Positions 17,590 through 26,703 of a stretch of DNA of 64,000 bases are shown here, piece after piece. The stretch spans positions 620,001 through 684,000 of the forward strand of contig JABTUW010000004.1 of NCBI GenBank assembly GCA_015075185.1. Direction: 5' to 3'. Every line of letters starts with the position of its first letter. Position 1 is the stretch's first letter. The translations under genes were made by a program, and so were the position numbers. The notes beneath the pieces are model-generated. The model saw only the letters and a program-made list of their open reading frames with translations, was not told the DNA's origin and did no database searches. The stretch comes from Anaerolineales bacterium (lineage in GTDB: Bacteria; Chloroflexota; Anaerolineae; 4572-78; J111).

Positions 17590-19089
17590 TTACTTCTCGA
17601 AAACTGTCCGTTGCTTTCCTCTCAGTATTTGTTGGACAAAGTTCAGCATCATTACCTTTTCAGCTGATGTATAAAAACTCAATGCCATCAGAACCAAAGG
17701 ATAAGCCAGCAGCAAAGTTGCTTTTATGCCCAAATCTATCACCATGGAGTCCGATTGCAGCATTGTGCCCAATGCAAACAGGCAAATTGTCACTAGTGCA
17801 ATCATGCCTAGCCGCCGGTACTCATATGGAAAAGGGTAGATACGTTGGCTAATAAACCAAACCAATAGTAACATCAAGGTATAGGCCAGCAACGTAGCCC
17901 AGGCAGCGGCTATAATACCATAGCTAGGAGTTAACCACAGATTTAATCCCACATTGACTAGGCCCGACATTACTGTCACAGTTGGTACCCAGCCCGTTTT
18001 GGATTTCAGGAACAAAAAATTGACTGGAAAAAAATACAACCCATTCAGCAGCAGGCCCGCAATAATCCAGGGCATAATCTGGTAGGCTGCGTGGAAAGTA
18101 GGTGCAGTTAACAAAATTAGGACCTCTTTGGCTAACAGAGTTGAAGCCAATGCCACCCAGGATAATATGAGCGTGTAATAGGTTGCCAGACGAGCCAGAC
18201 CAGGCTTGGCAGCATTCCCTTGAGTCGCGTCAGTTTTAAAGAGAAATGGTACCCAGGCGTTATTAATAGCTGTGGCTGCCATGGTCATTATCCCGGCAAG
18301 TTGATAGCCCATCGCGTATAACCCAAGTTCGCTTAAGGACACAAACCGTTCCAAAATCACTCGATCTGAAAGATCCAAAATCCAACTAGCCAGACTATGC
18401 GGCACAAGGGGTAGACTAAATATCAAGGCAGTTTTCAGGATTGACCACCGTAATATTACCTGCACCCGGCGTAGGGTAAGCACTAAATATGGTCCAGCCA
18501 TTAAGATACCTGCCCACAGTGTACCGAGTAGATAACCATAGGCCCCTTGTTTTTTTAAGACTACTAGGGTGATGACCAGTCCAATAGACAACAAAGTGTT
18601 AATCACAGTCAGCAGAACATATGACCCTGCCCGTTCCTCAATTTGCAACAAATTGAGCGGTAGTAAACTCAGAACATTGAAAAAAGCAATCCATATTGAC
18701 AGACGAATATAAGGTTCAAAGGGTACTTCCCGCAATAACAGTGGGAAAAATGTACTGCCCAGCCGGTCAAGCAAGAGGGTCATACTTGCTGCTGTTACGA
18801 GCAGACTAACCCAAATTGTACCGCTGCTCTGGCGGCGTTCTGCTTCATTTTCGGTATTAAAATAAAGGCGAGTTAAAGCACCGTGCAGGCCTAAAGGATA
18901 AAGCAGACTCAATATCGCTGTAATGGTTACAGTCACAGCAATAATTCCATAGTCAGCCGGAGTTAAGTAGCGAGTGTACAGAGGCAAGAGAAAGAAATTA
19001 ATTCCTCGAAGAATAATGCTGCCCAAACCATAAACAAGAGATTTTCCGGCTAGGTCTTTAAGATCGGCTAAGGTACGTGATGGGGTCAA
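17590..19089 (-). CDS. wzx: Oligosaccharide flippase, Wzx (MOP superfamily)
   Basis: About 500 residues with 12-14 hydrophobic segments. The N-terminal SLVYGLGSIILRGINFFLLP and YLTPADYGIIAV are typical of polysaccharide transporters of the MOP exporter superfamily, which flip undecaprenyl-linked repeat units across the cytoplasmic membrane. The start is taken as a TTG at 19089 with AGAGG 8 nt upstream; it lies just after the LegC stop (19095). A reading frame back to the ATG at 19170 would overlap LegC by 76 nt and adds a non-membrane tail. It works with the Wzy-like ligase/polymerase at the end of the operon. Confidence 0.88.
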   Translation of the reverse strand: MTPSRTLADLKDLAGKSLVYGLGSIILRGINFFLLPLYTRYLTPADYGIIAVTVTITAILSLLYPLGLHGALTRLYFNTENEAERRQSSGTIWVSLLVTAASMTLLLDRLGSTFFPLLLREVPFEPYIRLSIWIAFFNVLSLLPLNLLQIEERAGSYVLLTVINTLLSIGLVITLVVLKKQGAYGYLLGTLWAGILMAGPYLVLTLRRVQVILRWSILKTALIFSLPLVPHSLASWILDLSDRVILERFVSLSELGLYAMGYQLAGIMTMAATAINNAWVPFLFKTDATQGNAAKPGLARLATYYTLILSWVALASTLLAKEVLILLTAPTFHAAYQIMPWIIAGLLLNGLYFFPVNFLFLKSKTGWVPTVTVMSGLVNVGLNLWLTPSYGIIAAAWATLLAYTLMLLLVWFISQRIYPFPYEYRRLGMIALVTICLFALGTMLQSDSMVIDLGIKATLLLAYPLVLMALSFYTSAEKVMMLNFVQQILRGKQRTVFEK

Positions 19090-19094
19090 GAATT

Positions 19095-20291
19095 TTACCT
19101 CTGGATAGCTTCTATCCGGATATGCTCTATTACCCGTTTTTGATCGACGGGTTTTAAGCCGACTGAGCATGGTAAGCTTAATGCCTCTCGATTCAGGTGT
19201 TCAGCCACTTCGCATCGATATATTAGCGCGCCAGTATGGGCTGGGCTGCAATGCACTGGTTGCCATAGTGGGCGAGTCTGGATTTGGACGGCTTCTAGTC
19301 GGCGTAGCAAAGCCCGGCTGTCCATCCCATATTGAACTTCATCTACCAAAATTGTATACATCCAGAAAATACTGTGCGCCCACTCCGCTTGATCCATAGG
19401 AGTGATACCCGGCAAATCTTTTAAAGCTTCGGTATAAGTCGATGCGATGCGTCGTTTGGCGACAATATACTGGTCAAGAAGTTCCATTTGGGCACAGCCC
19501 ATAGCCGCCTGAATGTTGGTTAGACGGTAGTTATAGCCAATTTCCTCATGAATAAACTCTACCGGATCATCCTTAGCTTGGGTGGTCAGATATTTGGCTT
19601 TCCGGGCCCAATCAGTATTATCAGTAACAATCATTCCTCCACCGCCAGTGGTAATAATTTTATTTCCATTAAAACTAAAACAAGCAATATCACCAAGCGA
19701 ACCAACTGAGTGCCCATTGTATTTGGCCCCTAGACTCTCTGTTGCATCTTCGATAATAACCAAGTTGTACTTTCGAGCCATCTCCATCAGAGGCTTCATA
19801 TTTACTGGATGCCCCAAAATGTGTACTGGCAGAATAGCTTTGACTCGCCGTCCTGAAGCCTTGTTATGCAATTCACCATTCTGCCAATGACATTCCTTTT
19901 CCAAAAAGTCAATAACCTTCTGCGTGTCTATTTGCCAGTAGTTGAGTTCAGCGTCTATCAGCACAGGCCACGCGCCAATATAACGGATGGCATTGACCGG
20001 AGCAATAAATGTTAACGTGGGAACTAATACTTCGTCGTTGGGCTGTATTCCAGCTACTAGCAAAGCAATGTGAAGCGCCGCAGTGCCATTGACCGTCGAA
20101 ACCGCATGTTGTACGCCAATTCGATTGGCTACCTCTTGCTCAAAACGATCTACAAAAGAGCCAACCGATGATACCCAGCCGGTATCGAGACATTCTTTGA
20201 TGTAGGTCCACTCGTTGCCTCGTATTTCGGGAATGCAAAGCGGAATAAAATCTACTGCTAGAGGATCGCTAGGTTCAAATAGTGTAGACAT
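19095..20291 (-). CDS. legC: GDP-sugar 4-aminotransferase, LegC-like
   Basis: 398 residues starting MSTLFEPSDP. DegT/DnrJ/EryC1 fold: VNGTAALHIALL (phosphate loop), IIEDATESLGA and ACFSFNGNKIITTGGGG with the PLP-binding Lys. The opening FIPLCIPEIRGNEWTYI is characteristic of the LegC branch, which aminates the 4-keto intermediate in CMP-legionaminic acid synthesis. The neighbours LegB (overlap 17 nt) and PtmE in the same order strongly support this. The ATG at 20291 is preferred over a more upstream GTG/ATG in the LegB coding region (20330). Confidence 0.9.
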   Translation of the reverse strand: MSTLFEPSDPLAVDFIPLCIPEIRGNEWTYIKECLDTGWVSSVGSFVDRFEQEVANRIGVQHAVSTVNGTAALHIALLVAGIQPNDEVLVPTLTFIAPVNAIRYIGAWPVLIDAELNYWQIDTQKVIDFLEKECHWQNGELHNKASGRRVKAILPVHILGHPVNMKPLMEMARKYNLVIIEDATESLGAKYNGHSVGSLGDIACFSFNGNKIITTGGGGMIVTDNTDWARKAKYLTTQAKDDPVEFIHEEIGYNYRLTNIQAAMGCAQMELLDQYIVAKRRIASTYTEALKDLPGITPMDQAEWAHSIFWMYTILVDEVQYGMDSRALLRRLEAVQIQTRPLWQPVHCSPAHTGALIYRCEVAEHLNREALSLPCSVGLKPVDQKRVIEHIRIEAIQR

Positions 20292-21258
20292 CAGGACGGA
20301 ATCTTTCCGGGTGTTGTCGTATCCACTCAATGGTTCGCTCCAGACCTTCTTTAAGATTGATTGTTGGTTCCCATTCTAGTAGCATACGGGCCAGGGTGTT
20401 ATCGGCCAGCAAACGTTCAACTTCGCTTTTATCAGGGCGGAGACGCTGCTCGTCACTCTCGATGGTAATGGTCTGGCTTAACAATTCCCCAATCAATTGC
20501 GCCAATCCACCTATGCTAATCTCTCGACCAGAACCCAAGTTAATCGTTTGACCGATTACTGCTGGGGTCGAGGCTGCTAATAAAAATCCATCCACCGTAT
20601 TACTTACATAGTTTAAGTCACGGGTAGGGTGCAGGTTACCCAAACGCACCGTTTGCCGCGCTAGACCCTGAGTAATAATGGTTGGGATAATGGCTCGAGC
20701 CGATTGACGTGGTCCAAACGTATTAAACGGTCGGATAGTGACCACCGGTACGTTGAAAGACAAGTAAAATGCCTCAGCCATTTTATCGGCGCCAATTTTG
20801 CTAGCCGAATAGGGTGATTGCCCTTGCAAGGGGTGCTTCTCGTCAATCGGCACATATCGGGCCGTGCCATACACCTCGCTGGTCGAAGTGTGAATGACAC
20901 GTTCAACTTCCAGTTCACGCGCTGTCTGGAGTACATTCAGTGTACCCTCTATATTAGTGCGGACATAGGATATCGGCGCGTGATAGGAGTAAGGAATGGC
21001 AATGAGGGCCGCTAGGTGGAAGACAATTTCTGCGCCTTGCATAGCCTGACGTACACTGTCCCGGTCACAAATATCACCAACCATAACGTTGATTTCATGA
21101 CAAAGCGGCGACTCATTGAGCCAGCCCCAATTCCCCAAGGCATTATAGTGCACAAGTGCTCGCGTGTCAGCGCCTAATTCCACCAATCGTTCAGTCAGGT
21201 GGCTACCTATAAAGCCACCTGCCCCGGTAACCAGGGCTCGCTTCCCGTTCCAGTTCAA
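20275..21258 (-). CDS. legB: GDP-GlcNAc 4,6-dehydratase, LegB-like
   Basis: 327-residue extended SDR. TGAGGFIGSHL (~11-21) binds NAD, STSEVYG holds the dehydratase Ser/Glu, and SPYSASK carries the catalytic Tyr and Lys. FNTFGPRQSARAIIPT is typical of LegB-type dehydratases, which make the GDP-4-keto-6-deoxy sugar in the legionaminic acid pathway of Campylobacter. It starts with TTG at 21258 and overlaps the PtmE stop by four bases (TTGA), a translational-coupling arrangement seen again at 26,000. Confidence 0.9.
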   Translation of the reverse strand: MNWNGKRALVTGAGGFIGSHLTERLVELGADTRALVHYNALGNWGWLNESPLCHEINVMVGDICDRDSVRQAMQGAEIVFHLAALIAIPYSYHAPISYVRTNIEGTLNVLQTARELEVERVIHTSTSEVYGTARYVPIDEKHPLQGQSPYSASKIGADKMAEAFYLSFNVPVVTIRPFNTFGPRQSARAIIPTIITQGLARQTVRLGNLHPTRDLNYVSNTVDGFLLAASTPAVIGQTINLGSGREISIGGLAQLIGELLSQTITIESDEQRLRPDKSEVERLLADNTLARMLLEWEPTINLKEGLERTIEWIRQHPERFRPDVYTI

Positions 21259-22331
21259 CTTTTTATTTTCCCTTCCTTAATGTCTTCTTGGGCGCGTTCG
21301 TAATCAACATGCTGACCGATGTCCAGCCAATACTCGTGGATAGGAAAGCTGACTACGAGTTGTCGCTCATCCAGCAAACGCTGGATTAAATCAGTCATAT
21401 TAAAATGCTGACCACCAGGAATGTAATGATGGGCAGCCGGCTCCAAGAGATAAATGCCGGCGTTCACAAAAAAGCTAAAAACTGGTTTCTCGGCTAACCG
21501 CTGGATAAAAGGACCTTCACTTTCTACTACGCCGTAGGGTACATCCAGGTCGTATTTGCGCACGGCAACCGTCAGTAAGGCTTGATGTTCCCGGTGGAAG
21601 GCCAGCATAGCCCGAAAATCTACCTGGGTTAGAATATCCCCGTTAATAACCAAGAGTGGCTGCTCGGGAGTTTGCATCAATCCCAATGCCCCAGCCGTGC
21701 CGAGTGGGCGGCCTTCATCTACGTAATTAATCTCTACCCCAAATTGATGTCCATCCCCAAAATGTTCGATAATCTTATCTGCTAAATAATTAGTAGTAAT
21801 ATTGACTTGCCGAATACCGGCTTGATGAAATTGTTCAACAATTCGTTCTATCAGGGGGCGACCTCCAACCGGCAACATGGGTTTGGGTATGTGATCGGTT
21901 AACGGTCGTAACCGCGTGCCAAACCCACCGGCCATGATGACGGCTTGGAGGGGTAGCGCTTGTTCTGGCAAAAGTTCATCCAGAGTTACCAAGCTGACTA
22001 CCCGCCCATCCGAATCCAGTAAAGGTATTTGCCGCACGGCTCGTTCCTGCATCAGCCGCAGTAAAGCAATTGACTCGCTGTTAAGGGGAGCTGTCACGGC
22101 CTGAGGATAGGGTGATTTGGATTTGCGGGTCAGTAATTCACTCACCGGTGTATCCAAGTTTTGTCCGAGTAACATGGCCCGGCGGATATCGCCATCGGTA
22201 ATAGTTCCCAATAGACACCCGGATTCATCGGTAATAAGCGCAATACCTTTTTCATTACGGTCAATGCAGGCAATTACCTGGCGAATAGAACTTTCTGGAC
22301 TAACACATAGGATCGAAAGATCGGAGATCAT
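21255..22331 (-). CDS. ptmE: CBS-domain nucleotidyltransferase, PtmE-like GDP-GlcNAc synthase
   Basis: 358 residues in two parts: a CBS-domain pair (~1-122) and a sugar-phosphate nucleotidyltransferase (~128-345) with the signature MAGGFGTRLRPLT and PKPMLPVGGRP, then NGDILTQVDF and WLDIGQHVDY. Campylobacter PtmE has this layout and makes the GDP-GlcNAc that opens the legionaminic acid branch. The ATG at 22331 has GAGG 7 nt upstream. The IS element now sits 26 bp upstream of this gene and is likely to be polar on PtmE, LegB and LegC unless it provides a promoter. Confidence 0.9.
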   Translation of the reverse strand: MISDLSILCVSPESSIRQVIACIDRNEKGIALITDESGCLLGTITDGDIRRAMLLGQNLDTPVSELLTRKSKSPYPQAVTAPLNSESIALLRLMQERAVRQIPLLDSDGRVVSLVTLDELLPEQALPLQAVIMAGGFGTRLRPLTDHIPKPMLPVGGRPLIERIVEQFHQAGIRQVNITTNYLADKIIEHFGDGHQFGVEINYVDEGRPLGTAGALGLMQTPEQPLLVINGDILTQVDFRAMLAFHREHQALLTVAVRKYDLDVPYGVVESEGPFIQRLAEKPVFSFFVNAGIYLLEPAAHHYIPGGQHFNMTDLIQRLLDERQLVVSFPIHEYWLDIGQHVDYERAQEDIKEGKIKS

Positions 22332-22353
22332 ACGAGTACCTCGCGGTTAACAT

Positions 22354-23221
22354 CTAGAGCCTGTTATGCACTTTAAGACTTGACAAGGCGGGTATGCTAC
22401 CAAGATGGAACGAAAAGCATACCCCAGTGATGTAAATGATGATGAATGGGCCTTCGTGGCTCCTTATCTGACCCTGATGCGCGAAGATGCGCCCCAACGA
22501 GACCATGAGTTGCGCGAAGTGTTCAATGGCTTGCGCTGGCTGGTTCGCGCCGGGGCCGCCTGGCGGATGATGCCCAACGATCTGCCGCCGTGGTACACGG
22601 TCTATCAACAGACCCAGCGTTGGATTAGTGCTGGCGTGTTCGAAGCGATGGTCCACGATTTGCGGGCACTGTTGCGCCTGGCTTTGGGTCGAAGCGAACA
22701 ACCCTCGGCGGCGATTTTCGATGGTCGGACGCTGCAATCGACCCCGGAAAGCGGTCAGCGGGCCGGCTACGATGGTCATAAACGCAAAAAGGGCAGCAAA
22801 ACGCATATCGCCGTGGACACCTTGGGCCATCTGTTGGCCTTGTATGTCACCCCGGCCAACGAACAAGAACGTGCCCAGGTGGGTGAACTGGCTCAACAGG
22901 TCCAAGAAGCGACCGGTGACACGGTTAAAGTCGCCTTTGTCGATCAAGGCTACACCGGTGACACGGCCGCTCAGGAGGCCGCCGAGCATGGCATCGAGTT
23001 GATCGTGGTCAAGTTGCCGGAAGCCAAGAAAGGCTTTGTGTTGCTGCCCAAACGCTGGGTGGTCGAACGCAGTTTCGCCTGGGCGGCCCGCTTTCGCCGG
23101 CTGGCGCGGGACTATGAGCGCTTGCCCGAAACCCTGGCCGGGCTGCATTTCCTGGCTTTTGCGATGGTGATGCTCAAGCAGGCCGTTCATCTTATGACCA
23201 TAAGTTCATAACAGGCTCTAG
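22354..23221. mobile_element. IS5-family insertion sequence with CTAG target duplication
   Basis: The element spans 22358-23217 (860 bp) and is flanked on both sides by CTAG (22354-22357 and 23218-23221), the 4-bp YTAR-type duplication expected for IS5-family transposition. The ends are inverted repeats: AGCCTGTTATGCACTT on the left matches the reverse complement of the right end at 15 of 16 positions. It holds one transposase gene transcribed against the surrounding operon. The TAG of the right-hand CTAG is the stop codon of the amidotransferase gene, so that protein is left intact. Removing the element and one CTAG gives a 22-nt gap between that stop and PtmE. Confidence 0.93.
22405..23211 (+). 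CDS. IS5-family transposase
   Basis: 268 residues, uninterrupted. The N-terminal DUF4096-like domain (YPSDVNDDEWAFVAPYL, LREVFNGLRWLVRAGAAWRMMP) is followed by the DDE catalytic domain: Asp in IFDGRTLQS, Asp in FVDQGYTGD and Glu in VVERSFAWAARFRRL. The TAA stop lies inside the right inverted repeat. It is the only plus-strand gene in the first 36 kb. The intact frame and near-identical ends suggest a recent insertion. Confidence 0.95.
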   Translation: MERKAYPSDVNDDEWAFVAPYLTLMREDAPQRDHELREVFNGLRWLVRAGAAWRMMPNDLPPWYTVYQQTQRWISAGVFEAMVHDLRALLRLALGRSEQPSAAIFDGRTLQSTPESGQRAGYDGHKRKKGSKTHIAVDTLGHLLALYVTPANEQERAQVGELAQQVQEATGDTVKVAFVDQGYTGDTAAQEAAEHGIELIVVKLPEAKKGFVLLPKRWVVERSFAWAARFRRLARDYERLPETLAGLHFLAFAMVMLKQAVHLMTISS

Positions 23222-24426
23222 GCAAGCGGGTGTATTAATCTCCAACCATCACCCTCTTTTTTCCATAGATGAGGCGACCGGAATTTATCACACAGCTCAA
23301 AAAAGACCTCTTGATCCATTTCAAGATACTCCATCACTTCTCGAAAATATCGGTCTGGAAATTCCCCGTCAAATTTTTGAACAAGAGCAATCCCCTCTTC
23401 CCGAGTCAGGTGTTTGTTGCGAATCTCTTGCGAAGTGTCGTAGGAAGCTCGACCCAGGCCAAACTTCATATAAGTGGTATAATAATGTAAATCGTCAATC
23501 TTATCATCAATACTATTATATTTACTGTAAGTGCCTTGAGTACGGAACGGCCTGGCCTGAAAAGCGGTATATTCAACTGCATAGTAATAGGCTTCCTGCG
23601 GCGTCCACTTGAGATAGTAACCCAGATAATGGACTTCAATTTTCGATTTTTCCAACTCTTGATAGTCTGCCGGTAAGAAAGCTAGTAAATCAACCAGAGG
23701 AATATTGTATTTCTCTCTCAACTCACGAATGGGAACTCCACCCAGGTAAATCTCATCTAGGTTTTGATTGGCATAGTAGGATTTATCACGTAGAGACGTA
23801 TTGTTTTCAGCAATGGGATTGCCATACTCAGCTTCATTTTCGCCATAAAAAACCAGCGGGATGTTATATCTGAGGGCAATTTTCGGAGCAATATTTTTCT
23901 GTCCCAAAATGAAAGTCTGAAAGGGGTGGAGTAGGTTTTCGATACCCAGCCGAGTTAACAACTTCATCACTCGGCCATTAGGTTTGAAGGTAATATTGTC
24001 AAAACCACCAACTTCGATCCAATTGCGAAAATTTTGCTGACCGTAATCGGTATAAAGAAGAGGGGGCCAGGTGACGGTCAAGGGATGCATGCCGTACTTA
24101 TACTTCAAAATGTGAGCGGCATAGGCACTATCCTTCCCGCCGCTGCCAGGCACGATGCAATCATAATAACCATCCTCTCGACGGTACTTATCGAGCAGTT
24201 TGACCAATTCACGCTCACGTGCTTCCCAATCAATCTGTTCCTTCTGTTCGGCAAATCGGCAGGCATCGCAAATACCGTCCTCACCAATGTTCAAAGTCGG
24301 TGCTTTGCGATCAGGTTTATGTTTGAACTCGGGGTACGATGCAGGCCGCTGATTTGACATGACACAACGTTTGCAAAAAACAACCTGTTCAGGCAAGCCA
24401 TAATAGGCTTCCAATTTTTCCGACAT
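23218..24426 (-). CDS. N-acetyl sugar amidotransferase, PseA/PtmG/WbuX-like (module 2)
   Basis: 402 residues. CxxC pairs C18/C21 and C53/C56 (probable zinc site) precede the PP-loop SGGKDS (95-100). It is a paralogue of the enzyme at 13.6 kb but diverged (SGGKDS against SGGVDS, different spacing). PseA and PtmG of this family install the acetimidoyl group on pseudaminic and legionaminic acids. Location among NeuA/B/C/D-like genes and directly downstream of its own HisH/HisF pair makes a legionaminic acid derivative the likely substrate. The stop codon TAG (23218-23220) is part of the IS target duplication. Confidence 0.88.
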   Translation of the reverse strand: MSEKLEAYYGLPEQVVFCKRCVMSNQRPASYPEFKHKPDRKAPTLNIGEDGICDACRFAEQKEQIDWEARERELVKLLDKYRREDGYYDCIVPGSGGKDSAYAAHILKYKYGMHPLTVTWPPLLYTDYGQQNFRNWIEVGGFDNITFKPNGRVMKLLTRLGIENLLHPFQTFILGQKNIAPKIALRYNIPLVFYGENEAEYGNPIAENNTSLRDKSYYANQNLDEIYLGGVPIRELREKYNIPLVDLLAFLPADYQELEKSKIEVHYLGYYLKWTPQEAYYYAVEYTAFQARPFRTQGTYSKYNSIDDKIDDLHYYTTYMKFGLGRASYDTSQEIRNKHLTREEGIALVQKFDGEFPDRYFREVMEYLEMDQEVFFELCDKFRSPHLWKKEGDGWRLIHPLA

Positions 24427-24427
24427 G

Positions 24428-25138
24428 CTAATTCTCCTTAACCTTGCCTTGCTCTCGAATGAAAGCGATCATGTTCTGGTAAATTTGTAAACCCTGTGGA
24501 CCGCTTCGTTCAGGATGGAACTGAGTAGCGAAGATATTGCCTTGTCTCAAACTCGAACAAAAATCAATCTGACCATAGCAAGACACGGACAGAACCACTT
24601 GAGGGTCTTCAGGTTTGACATAGAAGGAGTGTACAAAATACATAAATTCACCAGCCGGTAGGCCCATTAGAGGTGAGTTGCCCCATTGTTCTTCCGTGAC
24701 AGATAAACTGTTAGCCTGATGCGGCTTGTAAATACGATTCCAGCCAATCTGCGGTACTTTTAGTTTTCCTGACGAATTACCAGGGTTTTCAAATCGCACC
24801 ACCGGCCCCTCAATTAACCCCAAGCCTTGATGTTGACCGAATTCATAACTCTCGGTCATAAATAGCTGCATACCCAAGCAAATTCCAATTAAAGGTTTAC
24901 TAGATGCAGCTATCTCACGCAAAGGCATGATTAAATCCAACCGCTTGAGAGATTGCATAGCATCGCCAAACGCCCCTATCCCAGGCAAAATAACTGCATC
25001 AGCTGCCAGGATTTCCTGCTTTGTTGAGGTAACAAATCCGTGCATCCCTACATGCTCGCAGGCATGTTTAACGCTGAAAAGATTGCCGAGCCCATAATCT
25101 ATAATAGCAACTTTAATAGATTCTGCCTCACTCCTCAT
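24428..25138 (-). CDS. HisH-like glutaminase (module 2)
   Basis: 236 residues, class I glutamine amidotransferase with the Cys nucleophile in GICLGMQ (Cys 87) and the His/Glu pair in QFHPERSG. It should supply ammonia to the overlapping HisF-like protein and the amidotransferase downstream, which begins 1 nt after this stop. The ATG at 25138 has GGAG 7 nt upstream and overlaps the HisF-like gene by 11 nt. Histidine synthesis is improbable given the setting. Confidence 0.88.
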   Translation of the reverse strand: MRSEAESIKVAIIDYGLGNLFSVKHACEHVGMHGFVTSTKQEILAADAVILPGIGAFGDAMQSLKRLDLIMPLREIAASSKPLIGICLGMQLFMTESYEFGQHQGLGLIEGPVVRFENPGNSSGKLKVPQIGWNRIYKPHQANSLSVTEEQWGNSPLMGLPAGEFMYFVHSFYVKPEDPQVVLSVSCYGQIDFCSSLRQGNIFATQFHPERSGPQGLQIYQNMIAFIREQGKVKEN

Positions 25139-26003
25139 AAACCACTCCAGTAGATTGATAACGGCACTCGATGCCCTGTTGACTCAGGTAATCTTTGATT
25201 TCAGGCAGCGCCACATCTTGAATTTTAGAAAAAGTAGCGCCTCGGCGCAGAAATTCCGTATTCCCTTCGGCGGAAAAATCAGCTTTTTGATACTCAGGAT
25301 GTCTAACGTAATTGTAATGCAGAATTGAGGCCAGACTGACCGCATCCGCTTTGCCTTGGGTAATAGCCTCAGCAATATGCTCGACTTTCCCGGCTCCGCC
25401 ACTGGCAATGACTGGAACAGGTACGGCTTCGGCAATGCGCCGGGTCAAATCCAAATCAAAACCTTTCCCGGTGCCTTCATTATCAATTGAGGTTACCGCT
25501 AACTCACCTGCCCCTAACTGTACCGCATAGATAGCCCACTTAAGTGCATCAATGCCGGTACTTTCACGTCCGTAGTCCACATAGGCTTCATAATTGCCGT
25601 TTGACTTTTTGATGGCTTCGATTGAAACCACAATTGTTGATGATCCAAAAGCCCTGGCTGCCTCTCGAATCAACTCGGGTCGGTGAATCGCCGCTGTATT
25701 GAGTGAAACCTTGTCCGCGCCAGCTCGCAGGGCGGTGCGAATGTCATCCACACTTCTTAGCCCTCCTCCCACGGTTAAAGGAATAAAAATCTCGTGCGAT
25801 GTTCTTTCAATAATGTCAAGCAAACTGTTCCGACCATAGAGGCTGGCTACAGCATCCATATAGATCAGTTCATCCGCCCCTTGCTCATAGTAATGGCGTG
25901 CAAAGTGCTCTGGCTTGCCCAAAACGCGTAATCCTTCCAGATGAATACCTTTGACCAGATTAGGCCCTTTAATATCCAATCGAGCAATAATGCGAATGTT
26001 CAA
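25128..26003 (-). CDS. HisF-like amidotransferase partner (module 2)
   Basis: About 291 residues, roughly 35 longer than HisF because of a C-terminal extension. The barrel starts IRIIARLDIKG, so the Asp equivalent to HisF Asp11 is present (residue 10), but the second catalytic Asp (Asp130) is Glu in VVSIEA (residue 129). This is the opposite loss to the module 1 protein. Phosphate-loop glycines VGGGLRS and ASGGAGKVEH are kept. The start is a TTG at 26003 overlapping the NeuD-like stop as TTGA, with GAGGAA 7 nt upstream; a GTG at 26030 is the alternative. Confidence 0.85.
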   Translation of the reverse strand: MNIRIIARLDIKGPNLVKGIHLEGLRVLGKPEHFARHYYEQGADELIYMDAVASLYGRNSLLDIIERTSHEIFIPLTVGGGLRSVDDIRTALRAGADKVSLNTAAIHRPELIREAARAFGSSTIVVSIEAIKKSNGNYEAYVDYGRESTGIDALKWAIYAVQLGAGELAVTSIDNEGTGKGFDLDLTRRIAEAVPVPVIASGGAGKVEHIAEAITQGKADAVSLASILHYNYVRHPEYQKADFSAEGNTEFLRRGATFSKIQDVALPEIKDYLSQQGIECRYQSTGVVYEE

Positions 26004-26701
26004 GGTTTTTCCTCTTCCGGTATGAACCACTCACACTCTGATCCTGCCTGTCGTAACGGACGAGCAGGCACACCCACTACAACCGCATGCGCCGGGACAT
26101 TTTTAATGACCGTTGCCCCGGCCCCCACAATTGCCCCTTCACCAATGATTAAACATTGTTTCACGGTAGCTCCCGCGCCAATGTGCGCCCCCCGCCCCAC
26201 TTGAACAGTACTGGCCAAGCGAGCGCCTGTCGCAACATGGACATGATCACTCAAACTACACTCGTGTTCGACAATTGCGCCACTGTTGATAATCACATTC
26301 TGGCCTAGCCTGGCCCCCGCATTGATGATGCTACCAGGAAAAATCTGTGAGCCAGGGCCAATTTCCGCCCATTGTGACCGAATGGCCGCCGGGTGGATGA
26401 TAGTTAACGGTTCCAGATGATAGAACAGCCCTAGCTCAAACAAGCGTTGCCGAGGACGGTTATCGCCAATCCCGCCCAAACCAATGGCAAAACAGGTGAA
26501 GCCGCGCCTTACTAGCTCTGGCAGTAGCTCATCACCGCCCAAGATAGGTACGCCCAGAATCATTTGCCCCCAGCGGGACTGGTCAGCATCTAAAATCGCC
26601 TGTGGCCACCTCATCCCACTCAGATGGATGCTATCAATCAATACCTGCGCGTGTCCACCACCACCGAGAATTACGCAAACTGCCTCTGCCTGGGTAGTCA
26701 T
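26000..26701 (-). CDS. NeuD/LegH-like sugar O/N-acetyltransferase
   Basis: 233 residues of the PglD/NeuD family. The N-terminal Rossmann-like domain starts CVILGGGGHAQVLIDSI, followed by a left-handed beta-helix of hexapeptide repeats (IGPGSQIFPGSII, LGQNVIINSGAIVEHEC, IGAGATV, IVGAGATV). The His in VEHEC is the usual catalytic base. In the legionaminic acid route LegH acetylates the 4-amino group of the GDP-sugar; this is the only acetyltransferase in this part of the cluster, so that is its probable role. It lies 2 nt from the 2-epimerase gene. Confidence 0.85.
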   Translation of the reverse strand: MTTQAEAVCVILGGGGHAQVLIDSIHLSGMRWPQAILDADQSRWGQMILGVPILGGDELLPELVRRGFTCFAIGLGGIGDNRPRQRLFELGLFYHLEPLTIIHPAAIRSQWAEIGPGSQIFPGSIINAGARLGQNVIINSGAIVEHECSLSDHVHVATGARLASTVQVGRGAHIGAGATVKQCLIIGEGAIVGAGATVIKNVPAHAVVVGVPARPLRQAGSECEWFIPEEEKP

Positions 26702-26703
26702 CT

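Noticed and set aside
22354..23190. 278-codon minus-strand open frame inside the IS element
   Set aside because: It is the antisense shadow of the transposase; its translation is Gln/His/Arg-rich without motifs and the plus-strand DDE protein is clear.
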